Source: Streptomyces netropsis (GTDB lineage: Bacteria > Actinomycetota > Actinomycetes > Streptomycetales > Streptomycetaceae). Taken from it: a DNA stretch of 64,000 nt. The stretch covers positions 1 through 64,000 of the forward strand of contig NZ_JACHJG010000004.1 in the NCBI RefSeq assembly GCF_014203545.1, given 5' to 3'. The notes below the pieces were generated by a model. That model made no database searches. It worked only from the letters and a program-made list of their open reading frames with translations, and was not told where the DNA came from. Position numbers and translations under genes: made by a program. Positions 17,738-26,757 of the stretch are shown here, in pieces (the stretch's first letter is position 1; each line of letters begins with the position of its first letter).

Positions 17738-18388
17738 ATGGGACTCGTCAGCCGGTTCAGCCGGCAGTTCTTCGCCGCGGCCACGATCTCCTGTCTGCTG
17801 ATCGCGCTCGGTACGTGCGTGTGGTGGGTGACCGTCGCCGAGGGCTCGGACAGCCGCTTCGAGCCCGTGGCCTCCGGCCTCGCGCTCGTCGCCGCCATCA
17901 CCGGGGTGTACGCGGAGCGGCGGGCGGCCGCGCGGGAGCGGCGCGCCCAGGCGCTGTACGCGCTCACCGACGAGCTGGTGAAGAACAGCGAGCTGCTGGC
18001 CGGGGAGAGCTTTCTGCCCCAGGACCCGCTGGCCCCGAAGGCGCGGGTCTATCCCCGGCTCGTGCAGTCCGCGACGGACGCGGCGCTGGTGTCCGGGGCG
18101 TTCTCCGAACCGGGGCACGACGCGCTGATCGCGCTGCTGCACCGCTGGCGTGACGCGGTGCACGACTTCAACCGCCGGCTCGACCTCGCCGAGCTGCGGA
18201 CGTACGTCAGCCAGGTGCCCGCGGAGGAGCTGCTGGCGATCGACGAGGCGATGCGCCGGCCGGGCGGGCAGCTCGACGGGCTGTGCCGGCTGCGCGACGA
18301 CGTGGAGCGGCTGCTGCGCGGGCGCTACGGCCGGCAGCCGGGCGTCGCCGCCCGGCTGGGTCCTGGCCGGCCGGGTCCCGGCAGGTGA
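17738..18388 (+). CDS. Membrane-anchored hypothetical protein
   Basis: The 216-residue protein has two closely spaced transmembrane helices (FFAAATISCLLIALGTCVWW, about residues 11-30, and VASGLALVAAITGVYA, about 46-61), followed by a mostly helical, Arg and Leu-rich cytoplasmic domain of about 140 residues. No family is recognised. The ATG at 17738 is chosen for the GGGGGACG site; an in-frame ATG eight codons upstream lacks one. It follows the methyltransferase by 33 bases, so the two are probably co-transcribed, ending at the long hairpin near 18439. Confidence 0.72.
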   Translation: MGLVSRFSRQFFAAATISCLLIALGTCVWWVTVAEGSDSRFEPVASGLALVAAITGVYAERRAAARERRAQALYALTDELVKNSELLAGESFLPQDPLAPKARVYPRLVQSATDAALVSGAFSEPGHDALIALLHRWRDAVHDFNRRLDLAELRTYVSQVPAEELLAIDEAMRRPGGQLDGLCRLRDDVERLLRGRYGRQPGVAARLGPGRPGPGR

Positions 18389-18438
18389 GCGCCGGCCCCT
18401 GCGGGCCGTGGCGGGGTGCACCTCCGCTGCGCGGCGGT

Positions 18439-18537
18439 GTCCTCAAGCGCCGGACGGGCTGTTTTCGGCTGAGCTCAGTCGAAAGCCCGTCCGGCGCTTG
18501 AGGACAGAGCACAGCAGCCCGTCCGGCGCTTGAGGAC
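18439..18537. terminator. Long palindrome built from three extragenic repeat units, bidirectional terminator
   Basis: A unit GTCCTCAAGCGCCGGACGGGC (18439-18459) is followed by two inverted copies at 18485-18505 and 18517-18537. The first two pair as a 21-base stem, and the inner part (GTTTTCGGCTGAG against CTCAGTCGAAAG) also pairs, so nearly the whole 67 bases from 18439 fold. The third copy offers an alternative stem. It lies between the convergent ends at 18388 and 18585. Another copy is at 11303. Confidence 0.8.
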
Positions 18538-18584
18538 GAAACGGCGGGGCAGCCGCCGACCACGACCGTCCGGCCGGCCAGGCC

Positions 18585-21500
18585 TTACGCGGGCTCCTCC
18601 ACCGGGCGGCGGTACATGCGCGTCGCCGTGATCTCCCCGTGCACCGGCTCGGCGTCCGGGTCCTGCTGGGGCAGGCCGGGCCGCAGGTGCTCCTCGACGC
18701 TGATGTACTTCAGGCCGGCCCGCAGGTCCGCGTCGTTGCGCAACCGGATGACCAGCGGGAACTCCGCCAGGGCCGTGGTGTCGAAGAGGCCGGTGGTGTA
18801 CAGCAGCTGCACGCCGAGCGCGTCGGCGACCGCCCGCTGGAGCTCCAGCAGATAGGTGGCGTTGGCGCGGCCGATGGGGTTGTCGAGGAACAGCGTGCCC
18901 GCGTGCCGCTGCTTGTCGCGGCCCCGGTCGTTGCTGCGCAGCGCCGCCATGGTGCAGTACAGCGCGATGGCCGCGGTCAGCAGCTGGCCGCCGGAGAACA
19001 CGTCGCCCATCTGCCGGACCGGCACCCGCTCGGCGCGCAGCACCGCGTCCGGCTTGAGGATCTCCACGGCCACGCCGCGCGGCAGCAGCGCCGCCTGGAC
19101 GCCCCGCAGCAGCAGGGACATGCCGTCACGGCGCAGGTCGGAGTTCTTCTTGACGGCGGAGCTGGTCGCCTCGTCGATGACCTCGCCGAGCCGCTCGGTG
19201 AGGGTGGACTGGTCCGGGTCCTCGAAGCGGATGCGCAGGAACTCCTGGCCCGACCACTCCCCCAGGCCCTCGGGGAGCCGGGAGAGGCGCTGCGCGGAGC
19301 GCAGCGTGGTGAGCGAGGACTCGACCAGGCCGCGCAGCCGGTCGACGATGCTGTCGCGGTTGCGCTCCAGCTGCTCCAGCTCGTCGGTCAGCACCCGCAG
19401 CCGGGGCGCGAAGGCCTCCGCCCAGGCGAGGGCGTGCTCCGGCAGGGCGGCGGCGGGCAGTTCGCGGATCTGCTGGCGGGCCGGGGTGCGCACCTGCTCG
19501 TAGCGGGTGGAGTTGGCGTGCCGTACGAGGACGTCGCTCGCCTCGCGGACGGCGGAATCGGCGGCGGACAGCTCGCCCGCGCATCCGCGCAGGGAGCGCC
19601 GGGCCTCGGCGGCGGCCTGCCGGGCCTCCTCCAGGGTCCCGGTGTACGGGTCGGGCTGCTCGCCCTCGTCCTCCGGGGTGTTGTCGCGCAGCAGGTCGCG
19701 CAGGAGGGCGGCGGTGTCGTCGAAGCCGCCGGCGGCGTCCTCGGCGGCCCGGTGGGCGCGCAGCAGGTCGCCGTGGGCGGTGCGGGCGCGCTCCAGGGCG
19801 TCGGTGCCGGCGGCGAGTTCGGCCGTGGCGGTGCGCAGCAGCTCCTTGGCCCGGTCGGCGTCGGCGGGCACCAGCTCGGCGGGCAGCTCGGTGTGCGCGT
19901 CGCCGTCGGCGGGGGCGAGCCGCTCGGCCTCGCCGCGCAGCCGGCCGAGGTGTTCGCTGGCGGTGGAGGCGCGGGTCTCCAGCATCTGCACGAGGGCCTC
20001 GGCGCGGGCCGCCGCGGCCTGGCGGGACGGGCCGTCGGCGCCGTCGGTGCCTTCGAGGAGCTGGGCGGCGCGGGTGCGGACCTTGTTGGTGAGGCGGTCG
20101 AGTTCGGCGCGGGCGGCGCTCTCGTCGCTCTCGGCGCGGGCCTGCTCGGCGCGCAGGTCGGCGCCGACGCCGACCTTCTCGTAGAGCTGCGAGGCGGCGC
20201 GGTGGGCCTCCCGCAGGGCGGGCAGCGAGGCGGTGGGGGCCGGGGCGTCGGCCGCGACCTCGTCGGGGGCGCCCGCGATCTCGGCCCGCTCGGCGCGCAG
20301 CGCGCGGGCCGTGCGGCGGGCGTCGTCGGCGGCGCGCTGGGCGGCGCGGCGGTCCTCGTCGGCGGCGCGGGCGCGGTCCACGCAGACCGCCGCCTGCTCC
20401 TCGGCCTCGGCGGCCTCCTCGGCGAGTTCGCGCAGCCGGGACTGCCAGGCGGCGCGCTCGCGCAGCCGGTAGGCGAGGCCGGCGAGTGCGTCGGCGACGC
20501 GGCGGGCGCGCTGGGCGGTCTCCTGCCGTTCGTCGCGCACCCGGGCGGCTTCGGCGGCGCTCTCGTCGGCCTCGGCGCGGGCCACGCGGAGCTCGGCCAG
20601 CTCTTCCCGGGCGTCGTCGGCGGCGGTGCGGGCCCGCTCGGCCTCGGCCGCCAGCTCGGCGAGCCGCCCGACCGGGCAGCCGGCGCGCCAGGACGCGAGG
20701 CGGGCGGCGAGCGTGCGGTCGCCGGCCAGCCGTGCCGCTATGGCGCGGATCTCCTCGTCCCGGGCGGTGGCCCGGGCGCGCAGGGCGTGCCGCTCGTCGT
20801 CGGCGGCGCGCTCGTCGTGCATGGCGGGGTTCGGCGGTACGAGGAAGACGCCGGAGGCGGAGCCGTCGCCCGTCTCCGGCTCGGGCGCCGGGGCGAGCAG
20901 GGCGGCGGTCGTGCCGACGGCCACGGCGGAGCGGGGCAGCAGCGAGGCCTGGCCGAGCACCTCACGGGCCCGGGTGTGGGCGTCCGGGTCGGTGATGACG
21001 ACGCCGTCGACGAGCTCGGGCCGCGCCGCCAGGACGGTGGCGTGCTCGGCCGGGTCGACGGCCTGGGCGAGGTAGCGCCATCCGGGCAGCGCGGGGATGC
21101 CGTGCTCTCCCAGGTATTCGACGGTGGCGAGGACGTCGGGGCTCGGCGGGAGCAGCCCGCCGTCACCGAGCGCGCCGAGGATGCGGGAGTCGTCGGCGGC
21201 GGCCGTGCGCAGGTCGAACATCTGCCGCTCGGAGGCGGCGACGCTCGCGTCGAGCATCTCCCGCAGCGCGTCGGCGTTGCGGTCCAGCTCCTCGGCCGTC
21301 AGGGGGCCTTCCACCGTGCGGCGGGCGGCGGGCACCGCGGTGGCGTCGGCGGGGGTGCGGGCGGCGCCCGAACGCGGTCCGGGCACCTGTCCGGCGGCCG
21401 TCGGCTGGGGCAGGCCGAGGAGTTCGACGATGCGCTGGTCGGCGCCGAGGGACTCGGCGGCGCGGCGCTCGGCGTCGTAGGCGGACTCCGCCGCGGTGGC

Positions 21501-23249
21501 GGCGTCGGCGGCGCGGGCGGCGGACAGCTCGGTGCGGGCCTGGGCGGCGGCGGCCTCCTTCGCGCGCTCGGCCGCCTGGCGGGCGGCTTCGCGGGCGCTC
21601 TCGTAGGCGGCGGCCGCGGGCTTCTCGGCGTCGCTGGCGGCGAGCGCGGCCCGGGCCGGGTCGGCGTCGGGGGCGGTGTCGTCGAGCCAGCCGGCGCGGA
21701 CCGCCTCGGCGGTCTCCTGCTCGACCTCGACGAGGCGCTGGCGCAGATGGCCGGACTCGCTGCGGGCGCGCTGGGCCTCGGTGGCGGCGGAGGTGGCGTC
21801 GCGGTGGGCGGCCTCGCTCGTCTCCTGGAGGACGGCCGAGCGCTCCTCCTCCTCGTTGGCGACGCGCTCGCCTGCATCGGCGGCGGTGTTGAGGGCCCGG
21901 ACGAGCTCGGTGGCGGCCTGGGCGCGGGCGGCCAGCGCGGGGGCCGCGTCCCGCTCGGCCTCCTGGATGGCGGCGGCGACGCGCGCGGAGCGGTCGGCGG
22001 CGGCCCGGTGGCGCAGGACGGTCTCGGCGGCCTGCCAGGCGGAGTGCAGGGTACGGGCGTCGAGGAGTTCGCGGCGCTGGGCGGCGGCGGCCTTCTCGGC
22101 GGCGGCGAGCGCCAGCGAGGCGTGCCGGTAGGCGATCTCGGCGGCGACCAGGGAGCGGCGGCCCCGCTCGGTCTCGGCGTCGGTGACGCCGTGCGCGGCG
22201 GCGGCGACCTGCTCGGCCAGCTCGGCGGTGCGGCCGCGCTCCTCGGCGCCGCGCGCGGAGAGCCGGCGGGCGAGGACGCGGGTGCGGCGCTCGGCCCCGG
22301 TGTGCACGCCGCGCGCCTGCTCGCGCAGGGCGGCGGAGTCGGCGATGCGGGTCAGCAGGTCCAGCGAGCCGGCCGTGAAGTCCCGCTCGGCGGTCAGCTC
22401 GGCGCGGCGGCCCAGCTTGTGGGCGAAGCCGTGCACGAGGTCGGCGAGGCCGTCGGTGTCCCGGGTGTCGGTGACGGCGCGCAGCAGCAGGTCGGTGAAG
22501 TCCGAGTCGTTCTTGACGGCGAAGAGGCCGGCGGCCTCGCCCTCGTCGGCGTTCATCTCGCGCTGGTAGCGGAAGAGTTCGGGGTCCAGGCCCAGCTCGC
22601 CGAGGTGCTCGTTCCAGCGCTCGTGGATCTCCTCCCACACCACGTCGAGGTGCGGGTAGGCCTTGCCGGCTTCGGTGAGGGAGTCGCGGAACCCCTTCAT
22701 GGTGCGCCGCCGTCCCCGGGCGCCGGAGCTGCCGTCGGCGCCGCCGCGCATGGCGGTGGACTCGGCGACGGGCAGCGAGTCGAGGCTCAGGCCGGGGCCG
22801 GGCCGGAAGGAGTACCAGGCCTCGGCGAACTTCCGGGGGTCGCCCGAGACCTGGCGGCCCCGCCACTCGCTGACCTTGCCGACGACGACGGACTCGCCGG
22901 TGAGGACGTGGCTCCACTCCAGGGCGACGTGACCGCAGTCGTCGGCGAGGAGGAACTTGCGGAGCACACCGGAGCTGGCTCCGCCCAGGGTGTTGCGGTG
23001 GCCCGGCAGCATGACCGAGAAGATCAGCTTGAGGAGGACGGACTTGCCGCCGCCGTTCTCCAGGAAGAGCACGCCCGCGGGCGCGGGGCGGCGCGGCGGG
23101 CCGACGGGCTCGTCCTCGAAGAACTCCGCCTGCGCGGGCGCGGGGTTGGGCACCGGCGCGCCGACGCTCCGCAGGTCCAGCACGGTGTCGGCGTAACGCG
23201 CACCGGCGGGCCCGATGGAGTAGAGGCGGACCCGGGACAGCTCGTACAT
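18585..23249 (-). CDS. SMC/MukB/JetC-like ATPase with long coiled coil
   Basis: The 1554-residue protein has SMC architecture: an N-terminal ATP-binding half-head with Walker A LENGGGKS (Lys69), a very long Ala, Glu and Arg-rich coiled coil (about residues 330-1390) broken near residues 690-830 by a more globular stretch that could be the hinge, and a C-terminal half-head with signature FSGGQ (1418-1422) and Walker B LFLDNP (Asp1456). The residue after the Walker B Asp is Asn1457, where SMC proteins have the catalytic Glu. Size fits MukB (about 1480) and Wadjet JetC. It is the third gene behind kleisin-like and MukE-like candidates, with only 31 bases to the preceding stop. The start at 23249 has GAGAG upstream. 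Whether it condenses the chromosome or acts on plasmids is unknown. Confidence 0.82.
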   Translation of the reverse strand: MYELSRVRLYSIGPAGARYADTVLDLRSVGAPVPNPAPAQAEFFEDEPVGPPRRPAPAGVLFLENGGGKSVLLKLIFSVMLPGHRNTLGGASSGVLRKFLLADDCGHVALEWSHVLTGESVVVGKVSEWRGRQVSGDPRKFAEAWYSFRPGPGLSLDSLPVAESTAMRGGADGSSGARGRRRTMKGFRDSLTEAGKAYPHLDVVWEEIHERWNEHLGELGLDPELFRYQREMNADEGEAAGLFAVKNDSDFTDLLLRAVTDTRDTDGLADLVHGFAHKLGRRAELTAERDFTAGSLDLLTRIADSAALREQARGVHTGAERRTRVLARRLSARGAEERGRTAELAEQVAAAAHGVTDAETERGRRSLVAAEIAYRHASLALAAAEKAAAAQRRELLDARTLHSAWQAAETVLRHRAAADRSARVAAAIQEAERDAAPALAARAQAATELVRALNTAADAGERVANEEEERSAVLQETSEAAHRDATSAATEAQRARSESGHLRQRLVEVEQETAEAVRAGWLDDTAPDADPARAALAASDAEKPAAAAYESAREAARQAAERAKEAAAAQARTELSAARAADAATAAESAYDAERRAAESLGADQRIVELLGLPQPTAAGQVPGPRSGAARTPADATAVPAARRTVEGPLTAEELDRNADALREMLDASVAASERQMFDLRTAAADDSRILGALGDGGLLPPSPDVLATVEYLGEHGIPALPGWRYLAQAVDPAEHATVLAARPELVDGVVITDPDAHTRAREVLGQASLLPRSAVAVGTTAALLAPAPEPETGDGSASGVFLVPPNPAMHDERAADDERHALRARATARDEEIRAIAARLAGDRTLAARLASWRAGCPVGRLAELAAEAERARTAADDAREELAELRVARAEADESAAEAARVRDERQETAQRARRVADALAGLAYRLRERAAWQSRLRELAEEAAEAEEQAAVCVDRARAADEDRRAAQRAADDARRTARALRAERAEIAGAPDEVAADAPAPTASLPALREAHRAASQLYEKVGVGADLRAEQARAESDESAARAELDRLTNKVRTRAAQLLEGTDGADGPSRQAAAARAEALVQMLETRASTASEHLGRLRGEAERLAPADGDAHTELPAELVPADADRAKELLRTATAELAAGTDALERARTAHGDLLRAHRAAEDAAGGFDDTAALLRDLLRDNTPEDEGEQPDPYTGTLEEARQAAAEARRSLRGCAGELSAADSAVREASDVLVRHANSTRYEQVRTPARQQIRELPAAALPEHALAWAEAFAPRLRVLTDELEQLERNRDSIVDRLRGLVESSLTTLRSAQRLSRLPEGLGEWSGQEFLRIRFEDPDQSTLTERLGEVIDEATSSAVKKNSDLRRDGMSLLLRGVQAALLPRGVAVEILKPDAVLRAERVPVRQMGDVFSGGQLLTAAIALYCTMAALRSNDRGRDKQRHAGTLFLDNPIGRANATYLLELQRAVADALGVQLLYTTGLFDTTALAEFPLVIRLRNDADLRAGLKYISVEEHLRPGLPQQDPDAEPVHGEITATRMYRRPVEEPA

Positions 23250-23280
23250 GGCGGACTCTCGTTGTCGTGTCGGGCGGTGG

Positions 23281-24216
23281 TCAGGAAGCGTTGCTGTGGT
23301 CGAAGCCGTTCTCGAAGAACGGCAGTCCGGCGTCCGCGACGAGGTCGAGGGCGTCGGCGTCGTCCGGCGGCAGCAGGGTGGCGCTGCCGTCGCCGACGGG
23401 CACGACGCCCAGCTCCAGCAGCTCGGCCATGGCGGCGCTGCCCGCCATGTCGCGGACCTGGAGCTGGTAGCGGGGCGTGGTGCGGTAGGCGCCGCCGGCG
23501 TCGTCGCCGGTGCGCTGGAGGAAGCCGGAGTCGACGAGGAAGGCGACGGCCTTGGCGATGATGCCGGTGGTGGAGCCCGCGAGGCGGCGGGCGTCCTTGG
23601 TGGCGCCGGTCGCGCTGCGCCGGGCGTACACCCGCCAGGCGGCTTCGAGGCCGGGGGCGTCGGTGGTGGGGTCGGTGTTCTCGCCCTGCTCGGCGGCCTT
23701 CTCCTCCAGCCGGCGGCAGGCCTGGCGGACGAACGCGTCGATGCCGTTGACGGTGACGCGGCCGATGTAGCCGTCGTCGGCGAGGTCCTCGGGGCGGGGG
23801 AAGGACATGGCGGCGACGGCGAGGTGGGCGAGGCCGTGCAGGAACCGGTCGGCGGAGTCGGCGGTGGCCCGGCGGGCGTAGTCGCCCATCCGGACGGCGA
23901 AGACGGAGTCCTCGGCGGCGGTGACGGCCATGCCGGCCCGGGCGGACACCTCCAGCACGATGAGCCCGAGCCCGGCGGCGACGGCGTCCGCGAGGCGCGC
24001 GAAGGCGGGCTCGTCACGGTGGCGGCGCAGCAGCTCGGCGTACTCGGCGTCGCGGGCGGGCAGCAGCTTGGGCTGGAGCCCGAAGGCGATGAGCCGCGCG
24101 GCGTCGGCCGCGTCGGCGGGGGTGACGTTGCCGCTGCCGTTGCCGCTGCCGCTCGGGGAGGGGCTCGGCTCGGCCGCATCCGGCTGCGCCGGGTCTTCGG
24201 CGTCGTACTCAGTCAC
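23281..24216 (-). CDS. MukE/JetB-like accessory subunit of the SMC operon
   Basis: The 311-residue protein lies between the candidate kleisin and the SMC gene, as MukE does in mukF-mukE-mukB. After a disordered Ser, Gly and Pro-rich tail (to about residue 30) comes a helical region, and from about residue 215 a winged-helix-like stretch (GIIAKAVAFLVDSGFLQRTG then a beta hairpin AYRTTPRYQLQVRDM) resembling MukE/JetB winged helices. I base the family call on fold pattern, size and gene order, not on a recognised signature. The GTG at 24216 is preceded by CAGGAG; an ATG nine codons upstream has no ribosome site. Confidence 0.6.
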   Translation of the reverse strand: MTEYDAEDPAQPDAAEPSPSPSGSGNGSGNVTPADAADAARLIAFGLQPKLLPARDAEYAELLRRHRDEPAFARLADAVAAGLGLIVLEVSARAGMAVTAAEDSVFAVRMGDYARRATADSADRFLHGLAHLAVAAMSFPRPEDLADDGYIGRVTVNGIDAFVRQACRRLEEKAAEQGENTDPTTDAPGLEAAWRVYARRSATGATKDARRLAGSTTGIIAKAVAFLVDSGFLQRTGDDAGGAYRTTPRYQLQVRDMAGSAAMAELLELGVVPVGDGSATLLPPDDADALDLVADAGLPFFENGFDHSNAS

Positions 24217-24471
24217 GGTTGGTGCTCCTGCTGGGGATGGCATGGGTTGCGGTGGATTCGGCGCTGCCGGACCGCGCCGTCGTGGTGGCGCGCCGTGGCG
24301 GCGGGGAGGAGAGCCCCGGTCCCGCCCCTTCCCGAATCCGGGGCTCCGCCCCGGACCCCGTGGGGCGGGGGCTGCCCCAGGGACGGGACGGGGGGTAGGA
24401 ATCCCGCGTGCGACGACGCCGAAGGCACGGCGTGCCGAACCGGCCGTTTCCCGGAGCCTGCCGCACGGCGA
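24217..24471 (-). repeat. Hairpin-rich gap inside the SMC operon
   Basis: This 255-base gap separates the kleisin-like gene from the MukE-like gene. It contains clustered inverted repeats: CCGGGGC/GCCCCGG at 24338-24354, CCCC/GGGG at 24357-24366 and a further CCCCGCCCC-rich palindrome. Such 'GGGGCTCCGCCCCGG' units are common Streptomyces extragenic repeats and may attenuate or stabilise the transcript. No coding sequence is supported here. Confidence 0.6.
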
Positions 24472-25995
24472 TCACGTCGCCTCCGCGCGGTCCGCCGCCA
24501 TGCCCGCCGCGTCCAGCAGGGCCTTGCCGACGATGAGGTCCGCGCCGCCGAACTCGGCGTCGTCGAGCTCCGTGCCGTCGTCGACGGCGAACAGCAGGGT
24601 CTGCTCGCCCTGGCGGTAGGCCGTGCCGACCGAGGGGCTCGCGGCGTGGACGGCGAGCAGGGCGACGAGGTAGGGGAGTTCCGGGTCGCGGCGGCGGGCG
24701 TCGGCCAGGAGGCCGGAGAGGCGGCGGGGCGCGTCGGCCGGCAGGTCGAGCAGCTCCATCGCGCTCGCGAGCTGCTCCTCGCTGAAGCGGCTGTCGTCCG
24801 GGGTGGCGATGAGGTCCGGCTCGGGCATCTCCGCGCCGAGGTGCTCGCGCTCGGCGGGCGGGGTCAGCAGCATCTCGACGAGGTCGCCGACGCGCACGGA
24901 CACCGGGGTGCGCAGGCCGGTGCCGTGGGTGAAGAAGGCGTCGGTGACGCGGCCGGCCTGCTCGAGCGGGAGCGGCAGGACGGGGGCGAGGAGCTGCCCG
25001 TACAGGTCGAGGCCGGCGCGGGCGGCCGGGGGCGCGAAGGCCTGCCGGTCCTGCTCGGCGCGGAAGAGGGGGCCGGCTTCCAGCAGCCGGGACTGCAGCT
25101 GGGTGTGGCGGCGGATGCAGTCCTTGACGATGTCGACCAGCTCGGCGGCGCGCCGCTTGTTCTCGGGCTCCTCGGCCTCGTCGCGCGCCTTGCGGATGTT
25201 GGTGAGGATCGCGTTCTCGTGGCGGTAGCGGTCGGCGACGTGGTCGAGCGCCTCGGCGATCATGTCGGGGACGGTGCGCAGCCAGTCCACGGCCCGGACG
25301 TTGCGGCGGGTGGCGTCGAGGGTCTTGCGGAGGGTCTCCGCGTACTGCACGGTGCGGTAGCGGGCCTGCTCCGCGGCGAGCTGGGCGTCGGCGAGCCGGC
25401 CCCGGCTGATGAGGACCTCCAGCTTCACCTCGGCGGCGATCTGCGCGCTGGTGACGTCGGTGTCGAGGGCGCCGACGAGGACGTTGACGGCCTCGTCGGT
25501 GGTGCGCAGGAAGACGGTGCCGCCGTGGCCGGGCACTTCCTCGATCAGCTTGAAGTCGTAGTCGCGCCGGACGTACGCGCCGTCGGTGCCGAAGGTGCCG
25601 TAGACGGCTCGGAAGCCGCGGTCGACACTGCCGACGTTGATGAGGTTCTCCAGCACCCAGCGGGCGACGCGCTCGTGCTCGGCGGCGGGCCGCCGCGGTT
25701 CCTGGGCGGCGACGCGCGGCAGCAGCCTGGCCACTATCTGCTCGTGGTCGGCGCCGGTGTCGAAGTCCATGTTGAGCGTGACCAGGTCGATGGCGGCCAG
25801 GGCCACCTCCGCCATCGCGTAGCCGCCGTACTCGCCCGCGAGGTTGGCTTTGCGCGCGTCCAGGTCGTGCAGCGGCGCGGTGCAGGCGAGCGCCCGCAGC
25901 CGACGGGCCAGGCCCTCGTCGGCGGCCGGGCCCGGGGCTGGGCGCGTGGGCCCGTTGAGCTGGGGCGGAACGGCCGCCGGGGCTGGAGAAGTCAC
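24472..25995 (-). CDS. Kleisin (MukF/JetA)-like subunit of the SMC operon
   Basis: The 507-residue protein is first in the operon. It is almost entirely helical in appearance, with a central Arg and Glu-rich segment (about 200-300) likely to form a helical bundle or coiled coil, and mixed N- and C-terminal domains that could be winged helices. Size and position match MukF (about 440) or JetA. No domain signature such as DUF3375 or DUF2397 is recognised, so the call rests on context. The GTG start at 25995 has no ribosome site; a TACTCT hexamer ends ten bases before it, so the message may be leaderless. Upstream is the unrelated pcp gene. Confidence 0.55.
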   Translation of the reverse strand: MTSPAPAAVPPQLNGPTRPAPGPAADEGLARRLRALACTAPLHDLDARKANLAGEYGGYAMAEVALAAIDLVTLNMDFDTGADHEQIVARLLPRVAAQEPRRPAAEHERVARWVLENLINVGSVDRGFRAVYGTFGTDGAYVRRDYDFKLIEEVPGHGGTVFLRTTDEAVNVLVGALDTDVTSAQIAAEVKLEVLISRGRLADAQLAAEQARYRTVQYAETLRKTLDATRRNVRAVDWLRTVPDMIAEALDHVADRYRHENAILTNIRKARDEAEEPENKRRAAELVDIVKDCIRRHTQLQSRLLEAGPLFRAEQDRQAFAPPAARAGLDLYGQLLAPVLPLPLEQAGRVTDAFFTHGTGLRTPVSVRVGDLVEMLLTPPAEREHLGAEMPEPDLIATPDDSRFSEEQLASAMELLDLPADAPRRLSGLLADARRRDPELPYLVALLAVHAASPSVGTAYRQGEQTLLFAVDDGTELDDAEFGGADLIVGKALLDAAGMAADRAEAT

Positions 25996-26073
25996 GTCGC
26001 ACAGAGTAGGCGGTCACCCCGACAACGGACGAAACGGCACGGGCGGAAGTGCCCGGCGCCGGAGCCCGCGTCG

Positions 26074-26718
26074 TCAGTGTGTGGCGCCGCCCACAGCCCG
26101 TATGTCCTCGGTGCGGTGTGCGGCGGTGATCACGATCATACGCAGCCCCTCGGCAACGGCGGCCACGGGGAGTGACGGCAGGGCCCGGTCGGTGACCTGT
26201 TCCGGCGCGTACGGAACGTGGACGAAACCGCCCCGCAGGCCCGGGCGTTCGGTCGCGGCGAGGTGCATCAGCGCGTAGAAGACGTGGTTGCAGACGAAGG
26301 TGCCCGCGGTCTGTGAGACGGAGGCGGGCAGGCCCGCGTCACGGACGGCGGCGACGCAGCGCTTGACGGGGAGGGTGGCGAAATAGGCGGCCGGGCCGCC
26401 GGGGACGACCGGTTCGTCGACGGGCCGGGCGCCCAGATTGTCGGGTATGACGGCGTCGTCGATGTTGACGGCGACGCGCTCGACGGTCAGGTCGGGGCGG
26501 CCGCCGGCCTGGCCGACGCAGACGACGAGGTCGGGCTCGGTCTCGCGGACGGCGTCGTACAGGGCGTCGATGGCGTCGCCGAAGACACAGGGCAGTTGGG
26601 CGGCGTGCACGTCGATGCCCTGGGGCGGGTCGACGGCGACGGCGCGCACGGCCTGCCAGGAGGGGTTGAGGCTCTCGCCGCCGAAGGGTTCGAATCCGGT
26701 CAGCAGTACCCGGGTCAT
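26074..26718 (-). CDS. pcp: Pyroglutamyl-peptidase I (pyrrolidone-carboxylate peptidase)
   Basis: The 214-residue cysteine peptidase (family C15) removes N-terminal 5-oxoproline from peptides. The start MTRVLLTGFEPFGG is diagnostic, and the catalytic Cys lies in TAGTFVCNHVFY, with the expected Glu and His further along the chain. GGGAGC precedes the ATG at 26718. It follows DUF979 by 71 bases on the same strand and is two genes from a 5-oxoprolinase operon, which gives the released 5-oxoproline a clear fate. A 12-base palindrome lies about 40 bases upstream. Confidence 0.93.
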   Translation of the reverse strand: MTRVLLTGFEPFGGESLNPSWQAVRAVAVDPPQGIDVHAAQLPCVFGDAIDALYDAVRETEPDLVVCVGQAGGRPDLTVERVAVNIDDAVIPDNLGARPVDEPVVPGGPAAYFATLPVKRCVAAVRDAGLPASVSQTAGTFVCNHVFYALMHLAATERPGLRGGFVHVPYAPEQVTDRALPSLPVAAVAEGLRMIVITAAHRTEDIRAVGGATH

Positions 26719-26757
26719 CGCGGGGTGCTCCCTAACAAGACAAGTAGCGCCAGAAGG

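Noticed and set aside
18639-23561. A 1640-codon open frame on the plus strand opposite the SMC-like gene
   Set aside because: It is Gly, Gln and Val-rich shadow sequence produced by G+C-biased third positions of the real minus-strand gene; the minus strand has the ATPase motifs.
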